Assembly: GCA_002007465.1 (NCBI GenBank)
Contig: LNAC01000066.1
Location: 1,898,381 to 1,962,380, forward strand
Origin: Ailurus styani
Lineage: Eukaryota; Chordata; Mammalia; Carnivora; Ailuridae
DNA length: 64,000 nucleotides
Reading direction: 5' to 3'
Both the position numbers and the translations under genes were made by a program. The first letter of the stretch is position 1, and each line of letters begins with the position of its first letter. Below the pieces are notes generated by a model. That model was not told the origin of the DNA. It saw only the letters and a list, made by a program, of their open reading frames with translations, and did no database searches. This document shows, one piece after another, positions 11,801-25,000 of the stretch.

Positions 11801-14800
11801 NNNNNNNNNNNNNNNNNNNNNNNNNNNNNNNNNNNNNNNNNNNNNNNNNNNNNNNNNNNNNNNNNNNNNNNNNNNNNNNNNNNNNNNNNNNNNNNNNNNN
11901 NNNNNNNNNNNNNNNNNNNNNNNNNNNNNNNNNNNNNNNNNNNNNNNNNNNNNNNNNNNNNNNNNNNNNNNNNNNNNNNNNNNNNNNNNNNNNNNNNNNN
12001 NNNNNNNNNNNNNNNNNNNNNNNNNNNNNNNNTTTTTTTTTTAAGATTTTATTTATTTATTCAAAAGAGAGAGTGAGAGAGAGAAAGAGAGCGTGAGCCG
12101 GGGGGATAGGCAGAGAGAGAAGCAGAGGAGCCCGAGGCGGGACTTGGTGGGACTTGATCTTGCGGCTCTGGGATCATGACCCAAGCCCAAAGCAGACGCC
12201 CAATGGACTGAGCCCCCCAGGGGCCCCAAAGCAGACTTTTCTTTGGGAAAGGAGGAAATTTGAATCACACGCAGGGCTGCAGACGGGAATTCATCCCAGC
12301 ATTTCCAAGCTGTTTTGAAACTGTGTCTGCGGTGGCTGTCTTCTCCCTTGTGTTATTGTGTTTAGCATCATGGGAGCCTCCTCTCGGGCTGCTGTTGTAA
12401 CCAGCTTTTGATTGATTCCATTTGTACGAGGCTCCATTAGCATCGTGGACTTATTGATTTTTTTTTTTCTTAGAGCTGGAAGAGACTTTTAGCTATCAAC
12501 TAGTTAACCCTCCTCATTTTACAGATGAGAAAAGTGAGCCCTAAGACCTGTGATGTTTTCCAAGGTCATACACGGTGTTTCTGGTAAAGCAGGAGCTAAA
12601 ATCTAGAACTCCAGATTCCTACATCCCATACACGTGCCTATAGCTCTCTGCCACTCGGGGGGTCTTTGAGGTCGTGTGATGTCATGAGAGACACGGTTGG
12701 CGTGAAACAGAGTTGGATTCCAATTTTACCACTTCTAGCCCTAAAACTTGAAGCAAGTCACTTTCTTTGAGACTTAGAGTCTTTCTCTATCATGGCAAAT
12801 TCTGCTATTGTTCAACTTCTCATAGATATGTTAGCTTGAAATAATAGAAGTAAATCTATTTATGGGTCTCTGCCCAGTTCCTGGCACGGGGCTCCTAAAA
12901 CCTTCGCAGTTTCCTAAGCGTTAAGAGCACTAGGAGCATCTTTTGTTCTAATATTTGTCTTTACCCTGACTCAGGGTGAGTTCCTGACTCAGAGTTCCTC
13001 AATTTCCTGGAATCTCCTGGGTGGGTGATAGGAGTGTCTTGTTAATGAGGCGACTCTGGATGGGGTCCTGGGGAGCTTCAGGATGGGGGCTGATCACCAG
13101 GAAGACCAAACCATGATTGGGAGCTTGGAACTTCCAGCCTCACGTCCCATCCTCCAGGAGGGGGAGAGACAGGGGCCGGAGACGGAGGCAATGGGGGATC
13201 ATGCTTATGGGATGAAGCCTCCGTAACAGTCCCCAAAGGATGGGGTCTGGAGAGCTTCCGGTGGCTGAGCCCGTGGAGGTTCTGGGAGAGAGGTGCGTCG
13301 GGAGGGGGCGTGGAAGCTCCGGCCTCTTCCCACACACCTTGTCCTACGAATCTCCTCCAGCTAGATGCTTATCTCTAACCTTTGTTGTAGGTAAATGTGT
13401 TTCCCTGAGTTCTGTGAGCTTTTCTAGCAAATTATCAAACCCAGCTTGAGGGTCATGGGAACCCCAGTTTATAGCCAATCAGTCAGAAGCACAGGTGACA
13501 ACCTAGGACTTGTAATTGGCATCTGAAGTGGGGGAGGGGCAGCCTTGTGAGACCGAGACCTTATCCTGTGGGGTCTGACGCTCTTTCCAGATAAATAGTG
13601 TCAGAACTGAGGTAAGCTGTAAGACACCCAGCTGGTGTCTCAGGGAATTACTTGGTGTGGAAATTCCACCCCCACACACACACACACACATCTGTCAGAT
13701 GTCTTGCAAGCAGAGTAGTCACGTGAAAGTAAAGGACACANCCCCACACACACACATCTGTCAGATGTCTTGCAAGCAGAGTAGTCACGTGAAAGTAAAG
13801 GACACATACAGGAGTATCTTTACAGGTAGTCAGGACTTTTTGGTTGCAGTGCAGAAATTGTACTCAACTAGCTTAGGCCAAAAAGGAAATTTATCAGCTC
13901 CCATAATAAAACCCCCGGGCGGAGGTCTTGCTTCAGGCATAGCTGGATCCAGGGCCCAAGTGAATGCATTTGGAGTATCCTGCCATCCCGGCTCCACCTT
14001 GTCCTGTGTTAGCTTTATTCTCAGGAAGGCTCTCCTTCATGACCAGAGAGTTGGACACCAGTCACTTCAGGTTTACATCCTATCAGACAGCATCCCCAGG
14101 GGAAGGAGAGCTTCTCTTTCCTCATAGCTCAGCCCAGGACTGGTTCTCACTGGACAATCTCAGACCCATCTCCAAACCAGTAACTGTGACCATAGAGTTG
14201 GAATACACTACTGGTGGGGTCAGCCCTACTTAACCACACGGACTGGTGTGGGGACAAGGTAGTCCGACCCCGTAAGCCCTGGTGCTGTTTCTGGAAGAAG
14301 AGAGAAGGACGCCGGCCAGGCAAAAATAACACTTGCCCACTACAGGGCCCGGAGCATTTGCAGGGACACAATAGTATGTAATTAAATTCCATTTCCCCTT
14401 TCCCATGCCCTCCCTAGGCCACCCCACAAACCCTTCCTCAGGGACAGAGCTCAACATGCTGAATGACAGTCACACTCCTTCCTTCCTTGTCTGTGTCTTC
14501 TCCAAGGAGAGCCGCACTGCCCAGGACTGCCCCTCTTGACCTTGCTCTAGTTCTTAGCTCTCTCCAGTATGTCCTGTTTCTCTGCACTATTTTCTTGATT
14601 TCTGTTTCTTAACAGACAGATTGTCCTATCTTAACCTCACTGACTTGGTTTCCCTTCATCTGGTGCCGGCTGGCCTGCCAGACTCCCTCCCTCAATTTGC
14701 TTCCAAGTTGTCGCTGGGATGGTATGCAGCGTCTCTCGGCCCGGGTGGTGTGGTGGGGCGTGACATTCAGGAAGATGCCAAGCTTCGGTTTTGCCAAGGC

Positions 14801-17800
14801 GCTGTTGCCTCCCTGGAAAACAGGTCTATAATTGAAATGATAAAGAGACACAGAGTAGGAAGAGGCTACTAATTAAACTGATTATCCTTGTCATGGTAGG
14901 AGAGAATCAGTCCCATGACATACCAGCTTGGGAAAATAGCAGGCTCCTTCCAAAGTTTGAACACAGTTTGCTTTGAAGATGATAAGGGCATTTTATCATT
15001 GGTGGGAGCCACACAAACCAGATGGAAATAAGGAACATTGGAGATTTTTTTTTCCTTTATGAAAAATCTGCCCTTCCTTCATTCTTGCTAAGTTTTTAGA
15101 ATAAATCAAGTATCTCCAGAATAAGGAAGCCCGTGCCAACCCATCCACCACCCCCAAAAAAGATTCTAAAAAAAGCCTTCAGCATTATTTGTTTATAATT
15201 TTTGAATTAGAAAAGAAACCCATTAGCATCCCGCCAAGTGATGGCTTGGGAAGGGGCCTTTAACAACCCCCCAATATCCATCAATTTCCCTCAGGCATAT
15301 CCCCCCAAATTAACCTTGCCCTAACATGCAAAATATACACTTAACTCTTAAACAACATGGGGTTGGGAGCACTGACCCCCACACAGTTGAAAATCCATGT
15401 ATCATTTTGACTTTCTAAACACTTAACTATTGAGGGCCTACAGTTGACTGGAAGCCTCACCCATCACATAAACATCGATTAACACGTATTTGTGTGAGGT
15501 ATGTATTATATATGGTATTCTTGCAATAAAGTAAGCTAGGGAGAGGAAAATGCTATTAAGAAAATCATAAGGAAAAGAAAATACATTCACAATGCTGTGT
15601 TTGTCAAAAACTATACTCACCTGTAAATGGACCTACGCAGTTCAAACCCATGTTGTTCAAGGGTCAAGTGTACCTTCAGACCAAGCCCCACCTTCCAACC
15701 CTATCTGAGTTCCTCAGCTGAGCTGAGTTCCTCCATATGAAGAGTCTGGAACCGCCACTGAAGGACCCCTAAAGACCAAGTTGTCTGGGCTGGGATTGTA
15801 GTATCAGAATGGTCAGCATGGAAGTGGGTGCTACCTGGGGCACCTGCACCCCCTACCTTCCCCCCGCCAGGGCCAGTTGCTGGTTTCCAGTGACACCTAG
15901 AGGCATAACCTTCTCGAAAGCTCTTTCTTCACCCCCCCAGAAGAATTTGCAGTTGCAAATCATTGCCATTTCTATTTGAAGGAGTTGGAGGAAAGGAAGG
16001 TGGGAATAGTCAAGGGGGTGCACCCAAACCAGACTGGGGGAGCCAGGGGGTGGGGCAGAGGCACTGGGGTGCAGCCATCATAGCCCGGGAGCCTCAGGGT
16101 CAGAAACTCCCCAGCAGGTCCTGCCTTTGTGGGGCCCATTATCTGCCCTTCATGTGCCACTCTCAGAAGTTTTGCCACGTCTATGGACCTTGTATGTGCA
16201 TTCTTACCTAATACTTTCATTTGTCTTTAAGTTGGCTCACTTACAAATAAAAAAAAATGTAATAGGAAAACCAAGACCACTTCCTATATTGCCAGTAACA
16301 AAAAAAACCCCAACAAAACAAACAAACAAACAAACAAACTATATATATATATACACACGTGTGTGTGTGTATGTATGGATTCTACTGCTTGTGGAGGCTT
16401 CAAGCCTCAAACCTATTCTCATTCTTAAAAAGCTAGATTAGTGAGTTTCAGATAGATGTTAAAGACACAGTAGCACCCAAACTAGTACTCTCATTTCAGG
16501 GCGCCAGACTGACTCAGTTAGAAGAACATATGACTCTTGATCTCAGGGTTGTGAATTCAAGCCCCATGTTGGGTGTAGAGATTACTTACATAAATAGAAT
16601 TTTTAAAAAATGGAAGAATTGGCAGAGGATTGAAAAGGAGGTCCTTCGCTTCATTGATCCAATGTTATAAATCCCAGGTCCCTGTACCACCCAGAGTCAC
16701 TCAGGTCCCACTAGTGGTAAGGGACCCATGCTTGGGGAAATGTTGGGATGTCCTCCAAGCAAGATTGTTTCCTCATCTAGAAATGAGGTGGGACCAGTGG
16801 CCTCCAAGGGGGTCCTTCCACTGCCAAAACAGAAGTGCAGGTGTCCAGGGAAGTCCCCTGAACTGCCTTCAGGGACCCATGGCATGGAATCACCAAGCTT
16901 CCTGGGTGGGCTTTTAGATGGTTCTGGACTCCCCTGGGTAGACTCCCAGCCAACCTGAGGGTCACAAAGGCACCAACAACGCTAGTGTGCCCAGAAGATG
17001 TTCAAACCCGACCTCCCCACAGACAGCAGCCCCAGCTCTGACCTCCTCTTTCTTCTCTTTATTTCCACAGGCAGGAGGGAAGCACTACCACCCAACCTGT
17101 GCCCGGTGCGTCCGCTGCCACCAGATGTTCACGGAAGGAGAGGAGATGTACCTCACAGGTAAGCGAGTCAGACCTTCTGGAAGGCATCCCTATCCACCCA
17201 TGTCTGGAAAGGAGAAACCATCTCCTTCATTTCAGTGTTATCTTTGTTTTTGGCTTGTCCTCAAGATTGCAATTAATTCGCCCCTCTCTGGGTGGTTTGG
17301 GAGAGTTGCCGGTGTGGCTAATGTGAAATGACATGTAATCTGCCTTCCGTCCCTGTGCGCCTCCACCCGCTGCTCCCCTGGCCTGCTTCCCTGGCAGTGC
17401 TCTGAGCAGACTCTCCGGGCTCCGCCTGGGGGCGGGAGTGGGAGCAAAACCAGGCCCAGGGGTCAGAGACCCTCACAAAGATGCCTGCGTTGTGGGGCGC
17501 CTGCAGCATCACGGCCTCTCCCCCACCTCCCTCTCCACCTCCCCCAAAACCTCAGAGCACCACAGCAGGCTGCCTGGGGCTTCCCGCAGACTCTCAGGGT
17601 ACACCAAAAGGAATGGAAGGGAACCAGCAGCGTCCAAGAAGCAAAGAGGGACTGGTCCCCTCCCGGGGCCAGCCCTCTGGCCCCAGGCTTCTTGCACGTC
17701 TCCCAGTCAGTCCCCAGCCTCTGTTCTACACTCCAGCCTCGGCCCAGTCTATCCACCCAGGATCTCGTAGTGTTCTCGGCGGATCCCTGTCTTCAGAGCC

Positions 17801-20800
17801 CCTGGCTGCCCACCACTGTCGGTCCCCTCTCACTGAGGTCTCAGACTACCTTTCTACTTCTAGCCCTGAATAAACCCAACATCTCAGCTGCTAGAGCCCG
17901 CCTGCAATTGCTTCTCTGTCCTCTCAGCAACCATTTGTTGAGATGCTACCGTGCGCGGGCTCTGCCTCAGGGTCCCTAGTGAGTTCCAGCCCCAGCCCCG
18001 TGCAGGGGAGGGGGACTGCAGTCAGGAACCCCACAGATAACCGTCCATCGCGATAAGCTTTATGAAGGGGGGAGGTATGGGACTCTGAGGACACTTACTG
18101 TGTGGGGTGGGCATCAGAGAAGATGCCGTGGGGAAGGGCCGGGAGCCGGGACCCAGAGGATGGGTGGGCTAGGAATCACCCCCTGAGGGGACAGAATCTT
18201 CCAGGCTCTGAGGCGGGTAAAGAAACAGCAGGCGTGGGAGACCCTAGCTGGGGAGCAGGTGGAGGTGAGAAGTGAGGCCGGCTGGGGGGCAGGGGCAGAC
18301 AGCGAACTCATTCCCTGCTGCGTCCTCGTTGCTGCTCTTTGCCCTCCTGCCCGCTGGCACACTCCCATCTCCCACGCCCTCTGGAAATCCTGCCATTCTG
18401 GGCCCAGGTGGGTCCCTCCGGACTTCATGACCCCCTCAGGTACCCTGGCCTCGACCACAACTTAACACACTCCCTCCTTCCTGGTCCCCTCCAGCTTGCA
18501 GTGGAGTCCTTGGCCTTCTCCGGGAGACTTTTTGCTCCTGACATTGACCCCACTAAGTCCTCACTCTACAGGTGGTCACTGTTGGCTGATGAGTTGGATA
18601 GCTGGGTGATTAGTCAATCCCAGATGTTTGAATAGCCACTCGAGGGCCCTTCCTCCCCATTTCCCCTCAAAGCAGAACTAAGGCCAGGGAAGCAGTCACA
18701 GAGTGTGTGTCTTCCTATCACGCTGGTGCTAGCCGCAAATTCGCATGGCTGTTATTTCCCTCAACGTGCAATGCATGCCTCTGCCTAGAGCAGGGTTTCT
18801 CAACCTTCGCACTGCTGACACTTTGGGCCAGAGAAGTCTTTGGTGTAGGGACTTGTCCTAGGCATTGCATGGTATTTAGTAGCAAACCTGACCTCTACCC
18901 ACTCGATCCCAACGACGTACTCCTTCCGGTCGTGACAACCAAAAATATCCCAGACATCTGCCCTGGGGGGCAAAATTGTTCTCGGTTGAGAACCACCGGC
19001 CTAAAGATAGTCAGGAGAATCTCATACCTTCTACTGGGAATGCTGGAGCAGGAATTCTCGGTTGGATTGGACTGGGTGACCATTTTAGACTATCAAGTAA
19101 CAACCCTCATTGTATAGATGGGAGCCGTGAGGCCCAGAGAAAGTAGAGCATGTAGGGGCAGAATGGCTTTATGAAGCCCACCCCGGGGCTCTATCCGCCT
19201 CATCTCTGGGACCGAGGCTCTGCCTGCTACTTAGGTCCCAACAGAGATTGGACCTCCCTCTTCCATCAGCACTGATCCCTAGCGCTTCCTGCTGTAGGAC
19301 GCTGGGTTACGTGTGGGTAAGTTCCCCTGAGTCTCTGCGTCCTGCATGATGTCTTTGCAGACCCTGACCACCAAAGGAATCTGGACTGTGCACTTAGTTT
19401 GGAAATTCATTGCATGGTATTCCTCTCCCCCTTTCCTGGTAAACACATTTCCTAGTGTTGAAACTATTCTCTCACTCACATCTCTAGAATAACCAAGATC
19501 TTTATCTCCCTGCCCGAATTCCCATTCCTGATCGGCCCCATTTGGTGCCTTGAATGCTGGCTGCACTGCTTACCAAGTTTTTGACCTTGGGCAAGTCTCT
19601 TAACACTGAACCTGTTACCTAGCCTATAAAATGGGCTAATAACAGTCCCTACAAGACATGGTAGGTTTGTGACACAGGGAAAGCTCTTAGTTCGTTCATT
19701 CATTCAACAAATATCTATGGAGCACTGCCTGTGTGCCCAATGTTCCCTTAACAACTGAAGACGGAGCAGTGAGCAGGTCTGACAAGTTCACTGCCCTCAC
19801 GGAGCTCACGTCCTCGTGTATCAGAATCTCTAAGCCTTGCTTCTGGCCAGAACTTAGCAGAATGCTGAAAGGGTTAAGCGATGAGGTGAACGGCTTGGTG
19901 ATCGTTCGAAAGAATGCACAATCAAACCTACAAGAGAGACGCCTGCGGGAGGTGGGAGATATTTTTGGTGATAAAGAAGGGCCTGTCACCCTCCTCCTTA
20001 ATTATCTCCATTCCTACCCTCCTGGCTCCTAGGAGAGTGGGAGTAATTGCAGGGCGTTCAAGGACCTGCCTCAAGGGACGCTGTGTGATTGTACAGTGAG
20101 GGGGCCCGGCCTTCCCATGCTGGAGTCATGCTGACTCGGGCTGTGGGTGTCTTAGGGGTGGCAGCCACCTGGGGGTTCTGCTACCTCTGAGAGCCAGGCC
20201 TCTGACTGTCTTGGACACCCTCCCTGGGTGGGGGTACCAGGCCTCAGAATGATATTCCCCAGAAATGGCAAGAAAACTTCTCTTCGCGAGCAGCACAGAA
20301 GTGAGGAGAGCCAGGACTCCTGGGTTCGGTTCAAGTACCAGCATGTCTGTGGGTGGGCTGTGACCTTGAGAAATGACTTCCTTCTCTGGGTGTCTTCCCT
20401 CACCTGCAAAATGAGAATAATTATTCTCTCGTACATACATTCAAACCGGGGCCCTGCTGTGTGCCAGGCTCTCTGCGATGTGCTGTCTGCTCAGACATGA
20501 ACGAAGCAGGAGAGCTTGCTTCCTCAGTGGAGTTGGCTCTCGGCAGGGAAGGCGGACTTTAATCAAATAGGAGCATAAATATAACGACAAGCTGTGATAA
20601 ATACAGAGAAGGGAAAGTTTGGGAGCAACGGGAGTGTGTTTAGAAGGCTCCTGATCTAGTCTGGGAGGTCAGAGGAGGCTCTGCTGAAGAAGGGCAATTT
20701 CAAGCCAAGATCTTGGAAATGAGTAGGAGGTGGGAGGGTGAAGAGGAGAGGAAAGATGGTGGAGGCGGAGGGAGCAGCAGGTGCAAAGGCCCGCTGTGGG

Positions 20801-20936
20801 AGGAAGCATCGTGTGGTGGAGAAACTGAGGCAGGCCCACGCCCCCTGCCTACAGAGAGCAGGTGTGCTCCTCAAGGTCCTCATGAATATCAGAGAGACTG
20901 AATGCGAAGGTGCTAGGTGCCTGTGAAGAAGCAACA

Positions 20937-20995
<59 letters not shown>

Positions 20996-21983
20996 GCAAG
21001 CATTAGGAGGAAGGTTGCAAAGTTTAAAAACCCAGTCTTGTCAGTTCCGTAGTGGGACACAACGAGGCACTGACAGGCGGCCTCAGGAGGTTCTTCGGGT
21101 CAGTTTGTTTGTGTTTTAATTACGGTGTGATGGCTTTCTGATGAGCTCTAATTGGGAGAAGGCTGACGTCTGTCCAGAGAACTTCTGGGGGCCCCCCGGA
21201 GACCAAAGCAAGTTTTCTTCTGTTTGTTTTAAGTTCTGTTGTGCATTCAGTCTTTTAACTGTTTCTGTAAAGATGCCAGATTTCTAATCTGTTTGTTGTC
21301 CAAACCCTTCATCTGGGCTTCACCAGGAAATCACGTCATTGATTTCATGCAGCAGAATAATGGCCGAGATGCTGCAGGTTTGGGCAAAACACACCGAAAT
21401 CACAAAGCTTACAGCTGCTGGGTCGGCGGGAGTTTTTCTAAACCCAAAATGTGGTTCATGAGATAGATTCTGGCTTTATTCTCAAAACACTGGACCCGGG
21501 AAAAAGGAGAGATAGACTTTGTCCCTGTCTGTCTTTCTATGCTGCATACACCCCTGTTCTGAGGGTCTGAGAGAGAAGGACGCTGGGAACCCAGGAGCTC
21601 GGCTGCAGAGTTTTAAACAGGTCTCTGTTATCATTCATATAGTGAACCACACAGGCAGGAAATCCTGACAAACCTGGCTCTGCTAAAGGAAGAAATGTAA
21701 CGGATTATAGATCCTGCTAATAATAATAATAATAGGCCATCAGCTGATATTCGTGGAATATTTAGTATGTGCCAAGCACTGTACCAAGAGTTTTAAATGC
21801 AATCTCCCATTTTATCTTCCCAACAGCCCTGTAAGCGAAAGGCCACGAATATCCCCATGTTAGAGAACAAGAATGTTTAGAGAAGTTGTGTCCCTGGGCC
21901 AAGGTTAGTTGCCTGTCTTACTAGGCTACATTTAAGGCAGTTTCCCCCCATTTATTTTCAGAATTCTTTTCTTTTTAAAGATT

Positions 21984-22018
<35 letters not shown>

Positions 22019-25000
22019 TTTGAGAGAGAGAGAACAAGCAGAGGGAGGGACAGAGGGAGAAGGAGAGGAAGAGGGACCAGCAGACTTCCCGTTGAGCATG
22101 GAGCCGAACTCAAACTCGGGGTTCAATCCCAGGACCCTGAGAACCCGACCTGAGCTGAAATCAGACACTGAATTGACTGAGCCACCCAGGCGCCCCTATT
22201 TTCAGAATTCTTTTTTTTTTTTAAGATTTTATTTATTTGTCAGAGAGAGAAATACAGAGCACAAGCAGGGGGAGCAGCAGGCAGAGGGAGAAGCAGGCTC
22301 CCCGCCGAGGAGGGAGCCTGATGTGGGACTCGATCCCAGGACTCTAGGATCATGATCCGAGCCGAAGGCAGACACCCGAGTGAGCCACCCAGGCGCCCTA
22401 TTTTCAGAATTCTTAAACTGTAGTTTGTAGTTGGCCTTCTGAATCCAATGAATCTCCTAGAAATTGCTTGTCAAAGTTTGCATGTAGGTATATTTCTCGA
22501 AGGAGACGGTCTATAGCTTTTCTCAAATTTTCAGAGGTGTCCGGGGGCCCAAACCAAGTCAGGAGCCTCAGTTCTGTGTTAATGCAAATCGAAAACAGGG
22601 CCCTGAAAGCTTGCTTTGGTAATTACCCCCAAACCTCTTCTTCTATAATGGAGTCTATTTCCGATCACATTTTTTTTTTAGTTCAGATGATCTAAGGTCC
22701 TGGCACCGGCAGGTGTATATTTCTGGCACAGCTGGGGACGCCACCGACATACAGCGAAGGCTTCTTTTTCCTCTGACGAGTACCTTGAAAGAGGTGCATG
22801 GAGCAAACAGATGTTCGAGGCAGGTGCCTCCCATTATTATGGCTTGTGGAACACCAGCCCTCAGTCATAATCTACGTGTCTCATCAAACCACACTTTAAA
22901 AGGCACCAACGTACTATTGGTTGCTATAAGCTAGTAGTTTAGCATTGTTATTTTAAATTGGATCTCTCTACTGACAGCTTAGCTTGTAGGAGTAATGCTT
23001 CAAAACTTTAAATCTCATGTTTCCCCAATCCTGCTACATAATTTTAGACTCTTCAAACATATCCTGTTACTGTACTAAATTGATATCTCCTAACGTCTGA
23101 ATCTACTAAGCGTATTTCACTTTAAATAGACTACATTTTCATTTTGGATGAGCTGCGATATTTTTTTTTAGACTTTTAGGGTTACCAAACATCTTGAATC
23201 CTATAGAAAATATTATAGCGTAGTAGTTTAAAGTTGATATTTTAAAGTCTGTTTGCAACTTGCTTCTTCTCTCCGGGAACCTCAAACTCGAGATGACGTG
23301 GCCATTTTCTCGCCAGTTACATGTCACATCTACTTCGCCAGCCAATTTGTCCGCGTTGGTCAGAATTAGGTCCAGAGTAGCAATTTCCCTGGCTGCTTCC
23401 TCTCTTTCCTGGGAAACAAAATTGCCCGCTGGGCAAGTCAGGAACTTGTCAGATACTTGGGTTTTCACTCAATGAGATGTTTTATTACTCTGGACTTTTT
23501 AGGCGGCAGAAACAACATTAGGTAAAAAGGGATTGATCATCTCACAGAACTGAGAAGCATCTAGAAGCAGCACAATGGGGTTGAGGAGCCCTCAGGGGTC
23601 AGCAGGTGGTTCTGCTCCTTTCTTCCTTCAGTGGCTGGCCGCCCCGTCTCACCCTGCACCGGATGCCTGGTGTTGGGGAAGGAGGGCTCCGTGGACCCAG
23701 AGGGGCAGGATTCCCTGCAGGTTCAGCACGGAAGTCCCAGAGCGACTCTCTTGACCCTGACTCGGTCATATGTGCAGACCCAGGCCAGGGTGAGGGGACC
23801 GTGCTGGAGAGAGTGGGACACCCCAAAGTCCCCATCTGAAAACAGGGACAGCACAAGGCCCACCTCGCCAGGCTGTGGGATTAAGTGAGCCAACGCATGA
23901 TAAAGGCTCAACAGCCTGGCACTGCCAAGTCTGCCCGTCTGAGCTTATGTAAACATCCGGGAATGTAGAAATGGCCATTCCCGTGATGCCATGCGCTCAA
24001 AATGCTGGTTATTGTCGACATTACCGTCATTATTAATAACATTTAGCGTAGGGCTTAGCTCTGTGGGGAGTAAATGGTAGTTATCGTGGTGAGCGTTGAC
24101 TTAAGTACCACTGTTCTAAAGTATATAGCGTAAGGCTCGGCATAGGCACTTTCTAAATATTAGTTATAATACTAACAATATAATACTAACAATAATAAGA
24201 AAGCTTCGTGGGTGTCACATAGCAAGCACTCCTGCAATTTAATTGCCAGCCTCACTTTTACAATCAGCAGTTAGTATTTCCCGTGAGCCTTTGCACCTGG
24301 CTGCAGCCACACTCCTTCCCTCATGATAGCCTGCATGATAACCTGCATGATAACCAGCTTCCTGGGAGCTCAGCCCTTTCTCCCTCCACCTCTTTATTAA
24401 ACCTCGAGGCCACTTGATCCTATCAGCGCCAGGCAAACAAGGCTTTTCCATGTCTCCCGAGCTGCCCTCATGCCTGGGCCCAAGCCCAGGCTCCCGGAGG
24501 GGTGTGCTGGCAGCCAAGCCGGGCTTCTGTTCGCCGACTCCACCCACACAGCCAGCCCTGTGCTTGCCGCACGCCCCCCACTCCCCCCGGCCAAGGTTCC
24601 CGGGAGTAGAGGAGTAAACACTACCCCATGCTCTCAGGTCTCTCCGGTACTCCTTTCCCCTTCCCCAGACTGGATCCTGGCAAAGAGATTTTTTTAGTAG
24701 GGGAGGGCAGATGATGATAATCACAACAACTAACACTTGCACAGTGCCAACGCTAACAGACCTTGTACTATGCGCTCTATGAATACGAGCTCACTGAAGC
24801 TCACGACAGACCTCTGAGGCAGAGACTGTTATCATCCCCGCTTTATCAGTGGGGAGACTGAGGCACAGAGAGGTAGCTGACTTGCTCTAGATGATGCAGG
24901 TAAGAAGTGATGTAACTGGCATTCCGACCCCGGAAGAATATTACGACAAATAAGGCAGAGATTGCCCGATATGCAGTAAAGACTTACCAGGGCCCAAGAT

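Larger units (their letters stand above)
9606..17070 (+). other. ABLIM3: ABLIM3 intron e2-e3
   Basis: 7.47 kb, GT-AG. It contains an L2-like stretch (about 10650-10800), a purine-rich tract (11478-11545), the N gap, an antisense CAN-SINE, an antisense MIR-like segment (about 12465-12620), an old LTR-like repeat (about 12990-13668), a duplicated block with an N, repeat family copy 2, a Tigger/MER2 element, short simple repeats and an old SINE. 14200-15300 and 15700-16300 show no recognisable element. Confidence 0.85.

Noticed and set aside
24322..24356. Three short tandem units (about 12 bp, catgata-a/g-cctg) considered as a CRISPR-like or regulatory array
   Set aside because: Eukaryotic context, no spacers, only three imperfect units; a small tandem repeat.
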